Shown: positions 36,869 through 47,176, numbered from the stretch's first letter. The stretch: DNA of 64,000 nt from Pseudomonas putida (GCF_003228315.1 NZ_CP029693.1:682001-746000), one strand, 5' to 3'. Program-made: numbers and translations. Notes: generated by a model not told the origin, from the sequence alone.

Positions 36869-37990
36869 TTAAAACCTGCGTGCCGTCAGCCCCCTCCAGA
36901 ACCCTGTGCTGCCTGCGGCGATCGCCGACAGACCGAGGACTTCCGCCCATTGCGCATCGCTGCCGAATTCATCTCGCCAGGACCACAGGCGGCGAGTGGC
37001 GAAGTGCAGGGTGTGTTCGTGGGTAAACCCGATCGCACCGTGCACCTGATGCGCGACTGAAGCCGCCAGGGTCGCGGCTTCGCCGGCACAGACCTTGGCC
37101 ACTGCCACGTCGAACAGCAGCGTGCTTTCGCTACCCGGTTCGGCCGTCATGATCTGGCAGGCACTCTGCAGGGCCACTTGTATCGCGGTTCGCGCAGCCC
37201 CGATGGCACCCGCCATTTGCGCGAGTTGCTGCTGTATTGCCTGGAACTTGCCGATGGCCTTGCCGAACTGCACACGCTCGTTGGCGTACCCCACGGCCTG
37301 ATCAAGGCTAGATTCCAGGGTCCCGACCAACATGCTGGCGCGAATCAACGCACCGAACAGCCAGACCGGCTCCGCCACATCCGCCAGTTGCAATTGCCCC
37401 AGCGCATGAACCGGCGTCGCCGCGAAATGCACCACATTGCGTTCCTCGCCGGCAAAGTTGCTGCCAGCCTCCAGGCGGACGCCGTCCTGTCGCAGGTCGA
37501 CCAGCGCCAGGCGGTTTGCCGAAGCGGCGACCACAGCCCACTGGCAGGTGCGCGCCCAGGGCACGTTGATCGCGTTGCCATTGAGACGACCGTCCTCGCC
37601 CAATTCGAGATCGCCCAGACGCCCGGCCTGGATCAACGTGATCGGACCTTCGGGCACCTCCAGATTTGCCGCAGCCAGCAACCAGGCAGCGAGCATGGTT
37701 TCGCTCAAGGGCAGCGGGGCTTTCCAGTAACCGATGGCCCGCAGTACCGGGCTGACTTCCAGCCAGGTGGCGCCGCTGCCGCCAGCCTCTTCAGACACCA
37801 GTGCGCCGGGCAGTCCGTTGTCCACCACCTGCTGCCATAGCTCGGTGGCCGCCTGGCCGGCATCGAAGCGTGTCAGGACATCGGTGGTGATTCGCCCGGC
37901 GAACAGGCGTTCGACGCTGTCGGCAATCATCGATTGCAGTTCCGAGGGGGCGCTGTCGTTCACGCCTTGATCTTTGAGTGCCTGGTTCAT
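36869..37990 (-). CDS. Acyl-CoA dehydrogenase family protein (second of a pair)
   Basis: The 373-residue protein has the ACAD layout: an N-terminal helical domain, a middle beta domain that is shorter and less conserved than usual, and a C-terminal FAD domain with QVHGAIGFTHEHTLH and FGKAIGKFQAIQQQLAQMAG. Its start overlaps the stop of the 380-residue ACAD gene (37987-37990). Such coupled pairs often form heteromeric enzymes where one partner has lost catalytic residues, as in steroid and branched-chain oxidation. Which subunit binds FAD cannot be decided here. Confidence 0.9.
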   Translation of the reverse strand: MNQALKDQGVNDSAPSELQSMIADSVERLFAGRITTDVLTRFDAGQAATELWQQVVDNGLPGALVSEEAGGSGATWLEVSPVLRAIGYWKAPLPLSETMLAAWLLAAANLEVPEGPITLIQAGRLGDLELGEDGRLNGNAINVPWARTCQWAVVAASANRLALVDLRQDGVRLEAGSNFAGEERNVVHFAATPVHALGQLQLADVAEPVWLFGALIRASMLVGTLESSLDQAVGYANERVQFGKAIGKFQAIQQQLAQMAGAIGAARTAIQVALQSACQIMTAEPGSESTLLFDVAVAKVCAGEAATLAASVAHQVHGAIGFTHEHTLHFATRRLWSWRDEFGSDAQWAEVLGLSAIAAGSTGFWRGLTARRF

Positions 37991-39129
37991 CGCAGTCCTA
38001 ATCCTCTGGCAATGATGCCGCGAAGAATTTCGCGGGTGCCGCCACGTAGCGAGAACGATGGCGCGGTTTGGGTCAGGTAACGCATCACCTGGTCGAGTCT
38101 GGAGCCCGGCTGGCGAGTGCCCCCGAACAGATCGTGGGCAAGATCGGGCAGTGATTGCTCGAGCAGGGCGCCCTGGTCTTTCACCAGGGCTGCTGGAGTC
38201 GCGGGGTTTTCACCCCGGGCCAGCATGCCGGCGACACCCAGCGACATTTGCCGCAACACGGCGTAGCGCGCGGCGACGCGCCCGAGGCTGACGGTGTGCC
38301 GCGAGTCTTGCGGGTCGGCGGCGTCGAGCATTTCAAGGTAGAGCTGGGTGCAACTGAGATAGCGTTCCGGGCCGCTGCGCTCCAGGGCGAGTTCCGCGCC
38401 AACCTGTTTCCAGCCATCGCCCAATTGGCCGATGACGAAGTCGTCAGGGACGAATACGTTGTCGAGAAAGACTTCGTTGAAATCGTGCTCGCCGAGCATG
38501 TTGTAGATCGGTCGCACGGTGACACCGGGCGCCTTCAGGTCGACCAGCAACTGCGACAAGCCGGCATGGCGGTTGCTTTCTTCCTTCGGGCCGGTGCGCA
38601 GCAAGGTGACCATGTAATGACTGCGATGCGCGCCGGTGGTCCAGACCTTGCTGCCGTTGACGATCCAGCCGCCATCGGCCTTCACGGCGCGGGTACGCAC
38701 CGAGGCAAGGTCCGAACCGACATCCGGCTCGCTCATGCCGATGCAAATCATGATTTCCCCCCGGGCCACGGCGGGCAGGAGGCGCGGTGCCAAAACCTCG
38801 GGAGAGAATTTCATCAGCAATGGGCCGGACTGACGCTCGGCGATCCAGTGCGCGTTCACCGGTGCGTCAGCGGCCAATAATTCTTCCAGCACCACGTAGC
38901 GCTCCAGGGCGCTGCGCTCATGGCCACCGTAGCGTTTTGGCCAGGTCATGCCCAGCCAGCCCCGGGCGCCCAACTTGCGGCTGAACTCGGGATCGGCGCC
39001 GTTCCAGTTCTTCGCGCGCTCATGGGCGGGGAGGTCGCTCAACGCATCGGCGAGAAATTCGCGAACCTCTGTGCGCAAGGCTTGTGTACTGGCGTCCAGG
39101 CGACAGGGACGAATATCGAGTGCCTGCAT
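37987..39129 (-). CDS. Acyl-CoA dehydrogenase family protein (first of a pair)
   Basis: Start at 39129 gives 380 residues; the longer upstream frame crosses the divergent promoter. The N-terminal domain has WPKRYGGHERSALERYVVLEEL, the middle domain ICIGMSEPDVGSDLASVRTR (FAD/substrate loop) and WIVNGSKVWTTGAHRSHYM, and the C-terminal domain RLDQVMRYLTQ with GGTREILRGIIARGLG. These are full ACAD motifs. It is coupled to the following ACAD and divergent from two enoyl-CoA hydratase genes, so a beta-oxidation-like route is likely. Confidence 0.94.
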   Translation of the reverse strand: MQALDIRPCRLDASTQALRTEVREFLADALSDLPAHERAKNWNGADPEFSRKLGARGWLGMTWPKRYGGHERSALERYVVLEELLAADAPVNAHWIAERQSGPLLMKFSPEVLAPRLLPAVARGEIMICIGMSEPDVGSDLASVRTRAVKADGGWIVNGSKVWTTGAHRSHYMVTLLRTGPKEESNRHAGLSQLLVDLKAPGVTVRPIYNMLGEHDFNEVFLDNVFVPDDFVIGQLGDGWKQVGAELALERSGPERYLSCTQLYLEMLDAADPQDSRHTVSLGRVAARYAVLRQMSLGVAGMLARGENPATPAALVKDQGALLEQSLPDLAHDLFGGTRQPGSRLDQVMRYLTQTAPSFSLRGGTREILRGIIARGLGLR

Positions 39130-39271
39130 GTTTTTATTGCTCTTGTAATGGAGGGAGGAAGCGGTATTTTGCAACTTGCTGAACGGACAACAAGTAAATA
39201 AGCTATCAGCAACCCTGACAGCCTTCAAGTAGCGGCCGCCTGCGTTTTTCCAATTCACTGATGGAGCTTTT

Positions 39272-40057
39272 ATGTCTGCAAACACCCTGTTTATTCCCGG
39301 CCGCGGCCTCACCCTGGACATGCAAGGACATGTCGCAACGCTGGGTTTCAGCCGGCCACCCTTGAATTTTTTCGACGCCGAACTGATCCGGGACCTGGTC
39401 ACCATGCTCGAATATCTCGATGAAATGGCGCAGTGCCGTGTGGTCATCCTGCAAGCCGAAGGCAAGGTGTTCTGTGCCGGTGCGGACTTCTCCGGTGCTG
39501 ACCAGCGTGATCCGCAATACCCGCGCCGGGTGTACAAGAACGCGGTGAAACTGTTCCGCACCCGCAAGCCGCTGATCTGCGTGGTGGAAGGGGCCGCGAT
39601 TGGCGGTGGACTGGGCCTGGCCCTGGTGGCGGATTTCCGTGTGACCAGCGAAAAGGCACGCTTTTGCGCCAACTTCAACCGCCTTGGTATTCATCAGGGC
39701 TTCGGTATGTCGGTCACTCTGCCGCGCCTGGTCGGCCCGCAAATGGCGTCGTTGCTGATTGCCACCGGCCGGCGCATCGATGGCCGCGAGGCCGTACGCA
39801 TAGGACTTGCCGACGTGCTGGCTGAGCCGGGGCAGGAACGTCAGGCCGCTCGGGAACTGGCCGAAGAAATCGCCGCCTCCGCGCCGCTGGCCGTCATGTC
39901 CAGCCGCGAAACCCTGCGCATGGGGCTGGCCGACGCGGTCGACCGCATCATCGACCGGGAAGCCAGCGAGCAGGAGTGGCAGATCGTCAGTGCCGATTTC
40001 GCCGAAGGCATCAGTGCCATGACCGAACGGCGATTGCCCGTCTTTTCGGGTCAATAG
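39272..40057 (+). CDS. Enoyl-CoA hydratase/isomerase family protein
   Basis: The 261-residue protein has the crotonase fold. The first oxyanion segment is KVFCAGADFSG (about 66-76) and the second EGAAIGGGLGLALVADF (about 108-124). The usual catalytic Glu positions are not clear to me, so the exact reaction (hydration, isomerisation, or other) is open. It is divergent from the ACAD pair and followed by another crotonase gene after 46 bases. Confidence 0.92.
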   Translation: MSANTLFIPGRGLTLDMQGHVATLGFSRPPLNFFDAELIRDLVTMLEYLDEMAQCRVVILQAEGKVFCAGADFSGADQRDPQYPRRVYKNAVKLFRTRKPLICVVEGAAIGGGLGLALVADFRVTSEKARFCANFNRLGIHQGFGMSVTLPRLVGPQMASLLIATGRRIDGREAVRIGLADVLAEPGQERQAARELAEEIAASAPLAVMSSRETLRMGLADAVDRIIDREASEQEWQIVSADFAEGISAMTERRLPVFSGQ

Positions 40058-40103
40058 GCTGGATCATCTCTGGAATCAAGTCAGTTATCGGGGTGCAAAT
40101 GTT

Positions 40104-40892
40104 ATGTCGACATCCGTTTTGCTGAGCATGGAAGAAGGGCTGGCCACATTGACCCTGTCGCGTCCGGAGCGAAAAAACGCGCTGAACAGGCAGGTATTCG
40201 AGCAGTTGGGTGACGCACTCAATCAACTGCGCAGTAACCCTCAAGTCAAGGCATTGCTCTTGACGGGAGCGGGCAGCGATTTTTGTTCCGGTGGCGACAT
40301 CAACAACATGGGCGGCGAAGTCGAGGCCAGTGCGCGGCAGGCGACGATGACCGACGCCAACCGGGTTCTTGTTTCGCTGATGGAGTTCGACCGCCCGGTT
40401 ATCGCAGCTGTCGATGGAGTCGCCTTCGGCGCCGGCTTCAGTTTGGCCCTTGCCGCCGATTTTGTGATCGCATCCGAGCGGGCCCGCTTTTGCATGGCGT
40501 TCGCACGCATTGGCGCCGTCGCGGATATGGGGGCGAGCTACACGCTGCCACGGATTGTCGGTTATCAGAAAGCCAAGGAAATCATCTACTGCGCACGTGA
40601 GCTGTCAGCACAGGACGCGCTGGCCCTTGGCATCGTCCTGGAAACCCATCCACCTGAAGCATTTCTCGATCGGGCCCGGGAAATCGCTCGCAGCATGGGC
40701 AACATGTCGCCCACCGCGTTCGGCATGAGCAAGCGTCTGCTGGGCCGCACCTTTGAAAGCACGCTCCAGGCACAACTGGATGCAGAGGCCAGCGCACAGA
40801 CCCTGGCGATGACGTCAGCCTATTTCCATGCAGCGACGGCGAGGTTCCTGCACAAGGAGCCGCCAATGTATGAATGGCCAACGACCCCGTAA
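40104..40892 (+). CDS. Enoyl-CoA hydratase family protein
   Basis: The 262-residue crotonase-fold protein has GAGSDFCSGGDINNMGG (about 57-73) and DGVAFGAGFSLALAADF (about 103-119) as the oxyanion hole segments, and a third helix RIGAVADMGASYTLPRIVGY. It probably hydrates or isomerises an enoyl-CoA in the same pathway as its neighbour and the ACADs. A TetR gene follows. Confidence 0.93.
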   Translation: MSTSVLLSMEEGLATLTLSRPERKNALNRQVFEQLGDALNQLRSNPQVKALLLTGAGSDFCSGGDINNMGGEVEASARQATMTDANRVLVSLMEFDRPVIAAVDGVAFGAGFSLALAADFVIASERARFCMAFARIGAVADMGASYTLPRIVGYQKAKEIIYCARELSAQDALALGIVLETHPPEAFLDRAREIARSMGNMSPTAFGMSKRLLGRTFESTLQAQLDAEASAQTLAMTSAYFHAATARFLHKEPPMYEWPTTP

Positions 40893-41023
40893 TCAGGGCG
40901 CGGGAAATTCGGTTACCATGCCGCGCCCGGTTGGCCTTCGAATGGGTCGAAGTGATCGCCGCATCCGCGCCGGGTGTCGCCATGTCCAACCTCCAGATTC
41001 ACAGGCCAGTAAGGAATTGCCCG

Positions 41024-41680
41024 ATGGAACCCGTTGAGAAACCCGCCCAGCCAACCGCGCGTCGGACCCAGCTCGAACGCCGCGCCGAGGCGGAACAACG
41101 CTTGTTGATCGCCGCACGGCAAATTGTTGCGCGCAAGGGCTGGGTGGGGATGACGTTGTCCGAGGTGGGCGAAGAGGCGGGCTACAGCCGTGGACTGGCC
41201 ACCCATCATTTCGGCAACAAGGCTGGACTGCTGCGTGCCCTGGCGAGTTTCGTCAATGCCACGTTCATGGAGCTGGTCCAGGCCCGTTCACCGCAATGGC
41301 GGCCAGGACTGGACGCACTGAAGGGGTTCGTCGGCATTTACCTGTCGCGCCCTGACGGTGACTGGGTCAATACCCGTGCGCTACTGGCGCTGTTGTCCGA
41401 AGCGGTGACTCAGGACTCGGAAACCGTGCAGATCCTCGCCGAATACAACCACTCGGTCATGGAACACCTGGCCGGCTACATTCGCGAAGGTATCGAAACG
41501 GGTGAGATTCGCGCCAAGGTGGACCCACTGGCCAGTGCCTTGCTGATCCTCGGCACGCTGCGCGGAATGATGCTGCAATTTCTGCTGGACCCCGCAGGCA
41601 TTGATCTGAAGTTGTTGCGTACGCAATTGCTGACGTTCATCGAACATGCATTGGCATCCGTGCCGCCTGCACAAGGCTGA
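41024..41680 (+). CDS. TetR-family transcriptional regulator
   Basis: Start put at 41024, where AAGGA lies 8 bases before the ATG. Upstream in-frame ATGs lack a ribosome site. The 218-residue protein has the N-terminal HTH (MTLSEVGEEAGYSRGLATHHF, then NKAGLLRALASFV) and a C-terminal ligand domain of the TetR_C type (about 95-205). It likely represses the adjacent crotonase and ACAD genes and responds to an acyl-CoA. It is convergent with the large LuxR regulator gene, with just three bases between. Confidence 0.92.
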   Translation: MEPVEKPAQPTARRTQLERRAEAEQRLLIAARQIVARKGWVGMTLSEVGEEAGYSRGLATHHFGNKAGLLRALASFVNATFMELVQARSPQWRPGLDALKGFVGIYLSRPDGDWVNTRALLALLSEAVTQDSETVQILAEYNHSVMEHLAGYIREGIETGEIRAKVDPLASALLILGTLRGMMLQFLLDPAGIDLKLLRTQLLTFIEHALASVPPAQG

Positions 41681-41683
41681 TCC

Positions 41684-44374
41684 TCAGTCCAGCAAGCCGA
41701 GTGACCGTGCAATAGACACCGCTTCGGTGCGGCCACCGGCGCCGAGCTTGGTGTTGATCTTGCGAAGGTGCGATTTCACGGTCAGCTCGGAGAGAAACAT
41801 CTTTTCGGCAATTTCACGGTTGCGATAACCCAACGCCAACAACCGCACCACTTGCAGTTCACGGGTGGAAAGACGGGTCTGCGGCTCAACGTCATTCGCG
41901 GTTTCGGCCTTGCCACTGTTGCGGTTGCCTTGCAGCAACAGGGCGACAAAGCCCGTGCGAATGCCCAAGGCTTCTTCCTGACCATGAAAGGTCACCGACC
42001 ATCGCTCCAGCACGGCCATCATGGGCACGCCCTCGTCGAGAAAGGTGCGGATGAAGCCAACGTGGCTGGCGAAGCGCAGGGCCAGGGTCAATTGTTCCAG
42101 CGCCTCTTTGTGCATCTTCCCGCCATCGAGCGCCAGCGTGAGCAACAGGCGCAGCTTGAGTGCGAGGCGATGCTGGTGGCGTTTCAGTGCTTCTTCGATG
42201 GCCTGGCGCAATGGCTCGATGCAGCCGGCGTCGCCTTTGGCAATGCTCAGGCGCTGACGGGCAGTGAAGGGGGTGTCGACATCATTGGCGCTCAATGTCA
42301 CGCCCGGTTGTTCCCAGTCGCGCAGTTGCTCGGCGGCACGCATCGCGTGATCGGCCGTGTCCAACCGGTTCTCCAGCGTGGCGACTCGCGCCCGCTCCAG
42401 CCAGGTGGAGCAGAGGATGCGCGATGAACCGACCACCTGCCCCAACTGGTCGAGGTCGGCCAGATAACGCAACCAGGCGGGGCGGTCACCGCTCAGGTAA
42501 GCGATGCGCGCGAGCAAGACATGGGTGGTGATCAGCGAGTACGGCGCGGCGTGGTCCCGGGCATAGGGCAGCAATTTGCTGAGCTGCTGTTTGGCCTCAT
42601 CCATCGCATCGGCTTCGTAGAGCAGCGTGCAATGCGTGGTTTGCAGCACCGGAAAACCCACTGGCAGCGTGCCGGTGAGTTGATCACGACTGCGGCGCAC
42701 GGCGGTGTACACCCGGGCCAGGGCACTGTCCAGTTGCCCCTGGGCCAGATCGAGCAGGGCCTCCAGTGAATCGACTACATCGCGCAGGTATGACGATTCG
42801 CGCTGCGCCTGGCGTATGCCGTCGCTGCCGAGCAATTGCCGGGCTTCGTCATAGCGTGCGGTGTAGACCAGGCAGGTGGCGTGAACCAGCGCAGTCACCC
42901 GATACCCGGTTTGGTCTTCAGGGGTGAGATTGCGCAACATGTCGGCGCTGGCAAGCCGCGCTTCTTCGACGCGATCGCCGATCAGCAGCAACAGTGGATG
43001 AACATAGTGATGCTCCCCCGCCAATGCCGGGTTTTCCAGCGCTTGCAGCGCTTCCTTGTAACGTCGCGCATGGAGCAGTGCCCAGGCGTAGGCAATGCCC
43101 AGGCCGGTGTGGCGGTCACGAATGTCAGCGGGAATTCGCGAGAGCCAGCGCATCAGCAAACTGGCATGACCATGCTCGACCAGCGTGTCGACATGAAGCT
43201 CAAGCTGTGTGGCGGCTTCCTCTTCGGCATGGGCGGCAAACAGATGCTCGAGCGCATCGACCGGGTGGCCGCTGGCGAAGTACCAGCGTGCCGCCTGCTG
43301 ATTCAGTTGCTCGAACGTGTCGGGGTGCCGTTGCTTGAGTGTTTGCACCAGGAAGTCGGCGAACAAAGGGTGATAGCGGAACCATTGGCGTTCGTTATCG
43401 GTGGCGCTCACGAACAGGTGGGATCGCTCCAGTGATTCGAGCACGGCCTTGCTGTCAGTGCGGCCGGTGACGGCATCGCACAGGGCCGGGCAAAACTGCT
43501 CCAGAATGCCGGTTTGCAACAGGAACTGCTGACATTCCCCGGTTTGCCTGGCCAACACATCCTCAGCCAGATACTCCGCCAGCGCCGGGTTGCAACCATT
43601 GAACGAGGCAATGAATGCCGCCGGGTCGCTGTGCCGTTGCAACGACAATGAGGCCAGGTAAAGGCCGGTGATCCAGCCTTCAGTGCGCTGGTGCAGGTGA
43701 GCGATCTCGGTTGCGCCGAGGGACAGTTGACGTTTTTCCTTGAGATAGCAAGCCGCTTCCTCAGCGCTCAGACGCAGTTCTTCGGTGCCGATTTCCAGCA
43801 ACTCACCCCGGGCGCGCAACCGTCCAAGATTGATCGCCGGTGTTGTACGGGTGGCGATCACCAGGGTCGAGTGAGGGGGCAAGACGTTGAGCAGCCGCTG
43901 GAATAGTTGCAATGCCGGCGGGTTGTGCAGGGCTTCGAACTCATCCAGCAGCAAGGTGAACGGAGCGCTGCTCGCGGCGACCTGTTCCAGCAGACAATGC
44001 TCCAGTTGTGCAGGGCTGCTGTCCGTGGCCGGAATATCGCTTGCGTCGACCACGCCCAAGTCACCCAGGCCGACAAACAGTACAAGGGCCAGGCGCAGCG
44101 GATCGTTGTCCAGCGTGTCCAGATTGCACCACAGCACACGGTGCCCCTTGCCGAGATAGCGTTCGCGGTATTGCTGCAACAGCGTGCTCTTGCCATACCC
44201 GGCGCAAGCGCTGATCAGGATCAGGCGCACACCTTCATGCTGGTCCAGCCGGGCAAGCAGGGCCGAACGCTCCAACTGCCCCGGCGGGCTGGCCGGCGCG
44301 AGGAACTTGCCCGCGCGAATCGGCGGCTTTGCTCCCTGTGCTGGTTCGTTGGAACTACGTTCAAAACCTTCCAT
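41684..44374 (-). CDS. Large ATP-binding LuxR regulator (MalT/AlkS-like)
   Basis: The 896-residue protein has a P-loop near residues 56-63 (ACAGYGKSTLL), a Walker B-like LLLDEFEAL, a long helical repeat middle (about 370-800) and a C-terminal LuxR HTH (TRLSTRELQVVRLLALGYRN, then EKMFLSELTVKSHLRKI). This is the LAL/MalT class, which includes AlkS of alkane degradation. It should sense an inducer and activate transcription in an ATP-dependent way. It is divergent from the aldehyde dehydrogenase gene, 157 bases away, and probably activates the alcohol and aldehyde oxidation genes. Confidence 0.94.
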   Translation of the reverse strand: MEGFERSSNEPAQGAKPPIRAGKFLAPASPPGQLERSALLARLDQHEGVRLILISACAGYGKSTLLQQYRERYLGKGHRVLWCNLDTLDNDPLRLALVLFVGLGDLGVVDASDIPATDSSPAQLEHCLLEQVAASSAPFTLLLDEFEALHNPPALQLFQRLLNVLPPHSTLVIATRTTPAINLGRLRARGELLEIGTEELRLSAEEAACYLKEKRQLSLGATEIAHLHQRTEGWITGLYLASLSLQRHSDPAAFIASFNGCNPALAEYLAEDVLARQTGECQQFLLQTGILEQFCPALCDAVTGRTDSKAVLESLERSHLFVSATDNERQWFRYHPLFADFLVQTLKQRHPDTFEQLNQQAARWYFASGHPVDALEHLFAAHAEEEAATQLELHVDTLVEHGHASLLMRWLSRIPADIRDRHTGLGIAYAWALLHARRYKEALQALENPALAGEHHYVHPLLLLIGDRVEEARLASADMLRNLTPEDQTGYRVTALVHATCLVYTARYDEARQLLGSDGIRQAQRESSYLRDVVDSLEALLDLAQGQLDSALARVYTAVRRSRDQLTGTLPVGFPVLQTTHCTLLYEADAMDEAKQQLSKLLPYARDHAAPYSLITTHVLLARIAYLSGDRPAWLRYLADLDQLGQVVGSSRILCSTWLERARVATLENRLDTADHAMRAAEQLRDWEQPGVTLSANDVDTPFTARQRLSIAKGDAGCIEPLRQAIEEALKRHQHRLALKLRLLLTLALDGGKMHKEALEQLTLALRFASHVGFIRTFLDEGVPMMAVLERWSVTFHGQEEALGIRTGFVALLLQGNRNSGKAETANDVEPQTRLSTRELQVVRLLALGYRNREIAEKMFLSELTVKSHLRKINTKLGAGGRTEAVSIARSLGLLD

Positions 44375-44531
44375 GCATCCTACCTTTGGTTGTCGTCGTG
44401 CCGGGGCGGCCCTTTCTAGTATCGACCGTCATGAGCGATACCCGATTGTGGTTCGAGCCGTTGAGTGTAACGGCCCGACACCCGATTGGCAGCTCCCGAA
44501 CCGCCTACCATTGCATGGAAGTCCGAACACT

Positions 44532-45944
44532 ATGAGTGCCAATGAAAACCTGATTGCCGCCGACATTCGCGTCATCCTCGACAAGCAGCGTGCCGCCTGC
44601 CTGACGCAGGAGCCGTGGACGGCCGAGCAGCGTTGTGAGTTGATCGACCGGGCCATCGGCCTGCTGGTGGATTACCAGGACGAAATCGTCCAGGCCCTGA
44701 ACGATGACTTCGGCCATCGCAGCCATGACTTCACTCGTCTGGTGGATGTGCTGGGGCCACTGGCCTCCTTGAAGTACACCAGGGCCAATATCGCGCAATG
44801 GATGCAGCCGGAACCACGAACCAGTGATCGCGGCGAAGCCTGGGTGCAGTATCAGCCGTTGGGTGTGGTGGGCATTCTCACCGCGTGGAATTTTCCGGGA
44901 AACATGGTGTTCAACGGCTTAGCGGGTGCCCTGGCGGCCGGGAACCGGGTGATGATCAAGGTTTCGGAGTTCAACCCGAACACCTCTGCGTTGCTGCAGC
45001 GCATCGTCCGCGAAGTCTACGCAGAGGATGAAGTCGCGATCATCACCGGCGGCCCCGACGTCGGCCAAGCGTTCTGCCGCCAGCCCTTCGATCATCTGCT
45101 GTTCACCGGCGCCAGCAGCATCGGCAAGCACGTCATGCACGCCGCTGCGGAAAACCTGGTACCGGTAACGCTGGAGCTTGGCGGCAAGTCGCCGACCATC
45201 ATCTCTCGCACCGCGGACATGAAGGCGGCGGTCAGCAAAATCATTGCCGGCAAGCTGCACAACGCCGGGCAGATTTGCCTGGCGCCGGACTATGTGTTCG
45301 TACCCGAAGAGCAACAGGAGGCGTTTGTCGCGGCGGTCCGGGAAGCGGTCGCCACCTTGTACCCCACGCTGCTCGACAACCCGGATTACACCTCGGTCAT
45401 CAATGCCCGGCACTTTGAGCGTCTGCACGGTTATTTGAATGAAGCACGCGCGGCGGGGGTCGAGTTGATCGAGCTGAACCCCGCAGACGAAGACTTCGAC
45501 GGCCAGCCGTTCCACAAGATGGTGCCGACTCTGTTGCGCGATCCCGGCGATCAACTGCAAGTGATGCAGGACGAAATCTTCGGCCCGCTGTTGCCGTTCA
45601 AACCCTACAGCTCCTTCGCCGAGGTGGTCGGCTACATCAACTCGCGCCCGCGTCCACTGGGCCTGTACTACTTCGGCAATGACGCGGCCGAAGAGTCCTT
45701 TGTGCTCAACCGCACGACCTCCGGTGGCGTGACGCTCAACGACGTATTGCGACATGGCGGTGTCGAGACCTTGCCGTTCGGCGGTGTCGGCAACAGCGGC
45801 ATGGGCTGCTACCACGGCTTTGACGGCTTCCGCACGTTCAGTCATGGCAAATCGGTCTTTCGCGGCGTCGACGGGCCGGACGTGATGCGCCCTCCGTATA
45901 GCGCCCAGGTACGCCAGATCGTCGGTTCGATGATCAAGCGCTAA
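44532..45944 (+). CDS. Aldehyde dehydrogenase, coniferyl-aldehyde dehydrogenase type
   Basis: Start at 44532 gives 470 residues beginning MSANENLIAADIRV. The catalytic Glu is in LELGGKSPTI, the nucleophilic Cys in NAGQICLAPDYV, and the NAD-binding TGASSIGKHV is intact. The sequence follows the CalB-like branch (GHRSHDFTRLVDVLGPLAS near 55). It should oxidise an aldehyde to the acid with NAD(P). It heads a plus-strand operon (ALDH, ADH and two ACADs) and lies divergent from the MalT-like regulator. Confidence 0.92.
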   Translation: MSANENLIAADIRVILDKQRAACLTQEPWTAEQRCELIDRAIGLLVDYQDEIVQALNDDFGHRSHDFTRLVDVLGPLASLKYTRANIAQWMQPEPRTSDRGEAWVQYQPLGVVGILTAWNFPGNMVFNGLAGALAAGNRVMIKVSEFNPNTSALLQRIVREVYAEDEVAIITGGPDVGQAFCRQPFDHLLFTGASSIGKHVMHAAAENLVPVTLELGGKSPTIISRTADMKAAVSKIIAGKLHNAGQICLAPDYVFVPEEQQEAFVAAVREAVATLYPTLLDNPDYTSVINARHFERLHGYLNEARAAGVELIELNPADEDFDGQPFHKMVPTLLRDPGDQLQVMQDEIFGPLLPFKPYSSFAEVVGYINSRPRPLGLYYFGNDAAEESFVLNRTTSGGVTLNDVLRHGGVETLPFGGVGNSGMGCYHGFDGFRTFSHGKSVFRGVDGPDVMRPPYSAQVRQIVGSMIKR

Positions 45945-46025
45945 GTCATTCACCGGCTCGGCGGGTGCACTCGATCCATCTGCCTTTGCCGGCTCAATCC
46001 CGCTTCTAATAAAGAGAATAAAAAC

Positions 46026-47111
46026 ATGAAAGCTGCCGTACTCCACGCCCCCGGAAAACCACTGACCATCGAAGAAGTCGGTATCAGCAAGCCCGGCCCC
46101 CGGGAAGTTCTGGTGCGTACCGTCGCCGTGGGCGTTTGCCATTCCGACCTGCATTTCGTCGATGGCGCCTATCCGTATCCGATGCCGGTGGTACTGGGGC
46201 ACGAAGCGTCCGGCATTGTCGAGCAAGTGGGCTCCGAGGTTCGTACCGTCAAGCCGGGCGACCACGTTGTGACGTGCCTGTCGGCCTATTGCGGGCACTG
46301 CGAGCATTGCGTCACCGGGCACCTGTCGCTGTGCGTATCACCGGACACCAAGCGCGGCGCGGATGAAGAACCACGCCTGACCTACATCCAGAAACCGATG
46401 ACCCAGTTCATCAACCTGTCGGCCTACGCCGAGCAGATGCTGGTGCATGAGAACGCGCTGGTTGCCATTCGCCGCGACATGCCACTGGATCGCGCGGCAT
46501 TGCTCGGCTGCGCGGTCACCACCGGCACCGGCGCGGTGTTCAACACCGCCAAGGTGCGTCCGGGTGAAACCGTGGCGGTGATCGGCTGTGGCGGAATCGG
46601 CCTGTCGACCATCAACGGCGCGGCGCTGGCCGGTGCCGGTCGGATCATCGCGATCGACATGCTCGACTCGAAACTGGAACTGGCCCGGCAGTTCGGTGCC
46701 ACCGACGTGGTCAATGCCAAAGACGGCGACGCGGTCGCGCAAGTACTGGAGCTGAGCCGGGGCGGGGTGCATCACGCGTTCGAGTGCATCGGCCTCAAGC
46801 AAACCGCCGAACAGGCCTTCGGGATGCTGGCTCGCGGGGGCACCGCCACGGTCATCGGCATGATCAAGCCCGGCGTAAAGCTCGAACTCGACCCCCTGGC
46901 GCTGCTGCACGAGCGGCGCATCCAGGGCTCGTTCATGGGTTCCAACCGCTTCCCGGTCGACCTGCCGCGCCTGACCGATTTCTACATGCAGGGCCGGCTC
47001 AAACTCGACGAAATGATCTCCCAGCGCATCAAGCTGGAGCAGATCAACGAGGCCTTCGATGAGCTGCGCCGTGGCGAGCTGGCCCGCTCGGTGATTGTCT
47101 TCGACCAGTGA
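46026..47111 (+). CDS. Zn-dependent alcohol dehydrogenase
   Basis: The 361-residue medium-chain dehydrogenase has the catalytic zinc ligands Cys in GVCHSD and GHEASG, the structural zinc Cys cluster CGHCEHCVTGHLSLC (about 92-106), and the Rossmann motif GCGGIGLSTING (about 189-200). It belongs to the class III-like or aryl/acyl alcohol branch. It should oxidise the alcohol whose aldehyde product the upstream dehydrogenase takes on. The gap to that gene is 81 bases, with an AATAAAGAG purine-rich ribosome site. Confidence 0.93.
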   Translation: MKAAVLHAPGKPLTIEEVGISKPGPREVLVRTVAVGVCHSDLHFVDGAYPYPMPVVLGHEASGIVEQVGSEVRTVKPGDHVVTCLSAYCGHCEHCVTGHLSLCVSPDTKRGADEEPRLTYIQKPMTQFINLSAYAEQMLVHENALVAIRRDMPLDRAALLGCAVTTGTGAVFNTAKVRPGETVAVIGCGGIGLSTINGAALAGAGRIIAIDMLDSKLELARQFGATDVVNAKDGDAVAQVLELSRGGVHHAFECIGLKQTAEQAFGMLARGGTATVIGMIKPGVKLELDPLALLHERRIQGSFMGSNRFPVDLPRLTDFYMQGRLKLDEMISQRIKLEQINEAFDELRRGELARSVIVFDQ

Positions 47112-47176
47112 CGGCGCCCGATGTGTTCACAAAAACAAGACCGGCCCAGGCTGGCGACTTACAGTTGAGGTACTAG

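Noticed and set aside
39130..39678. N-terminal extension of the 380-residue acyl-CoA dehydrogenase
   Set aside because: It would cross the divergent crotonase gene, and the ACAD fold begins at 39129.
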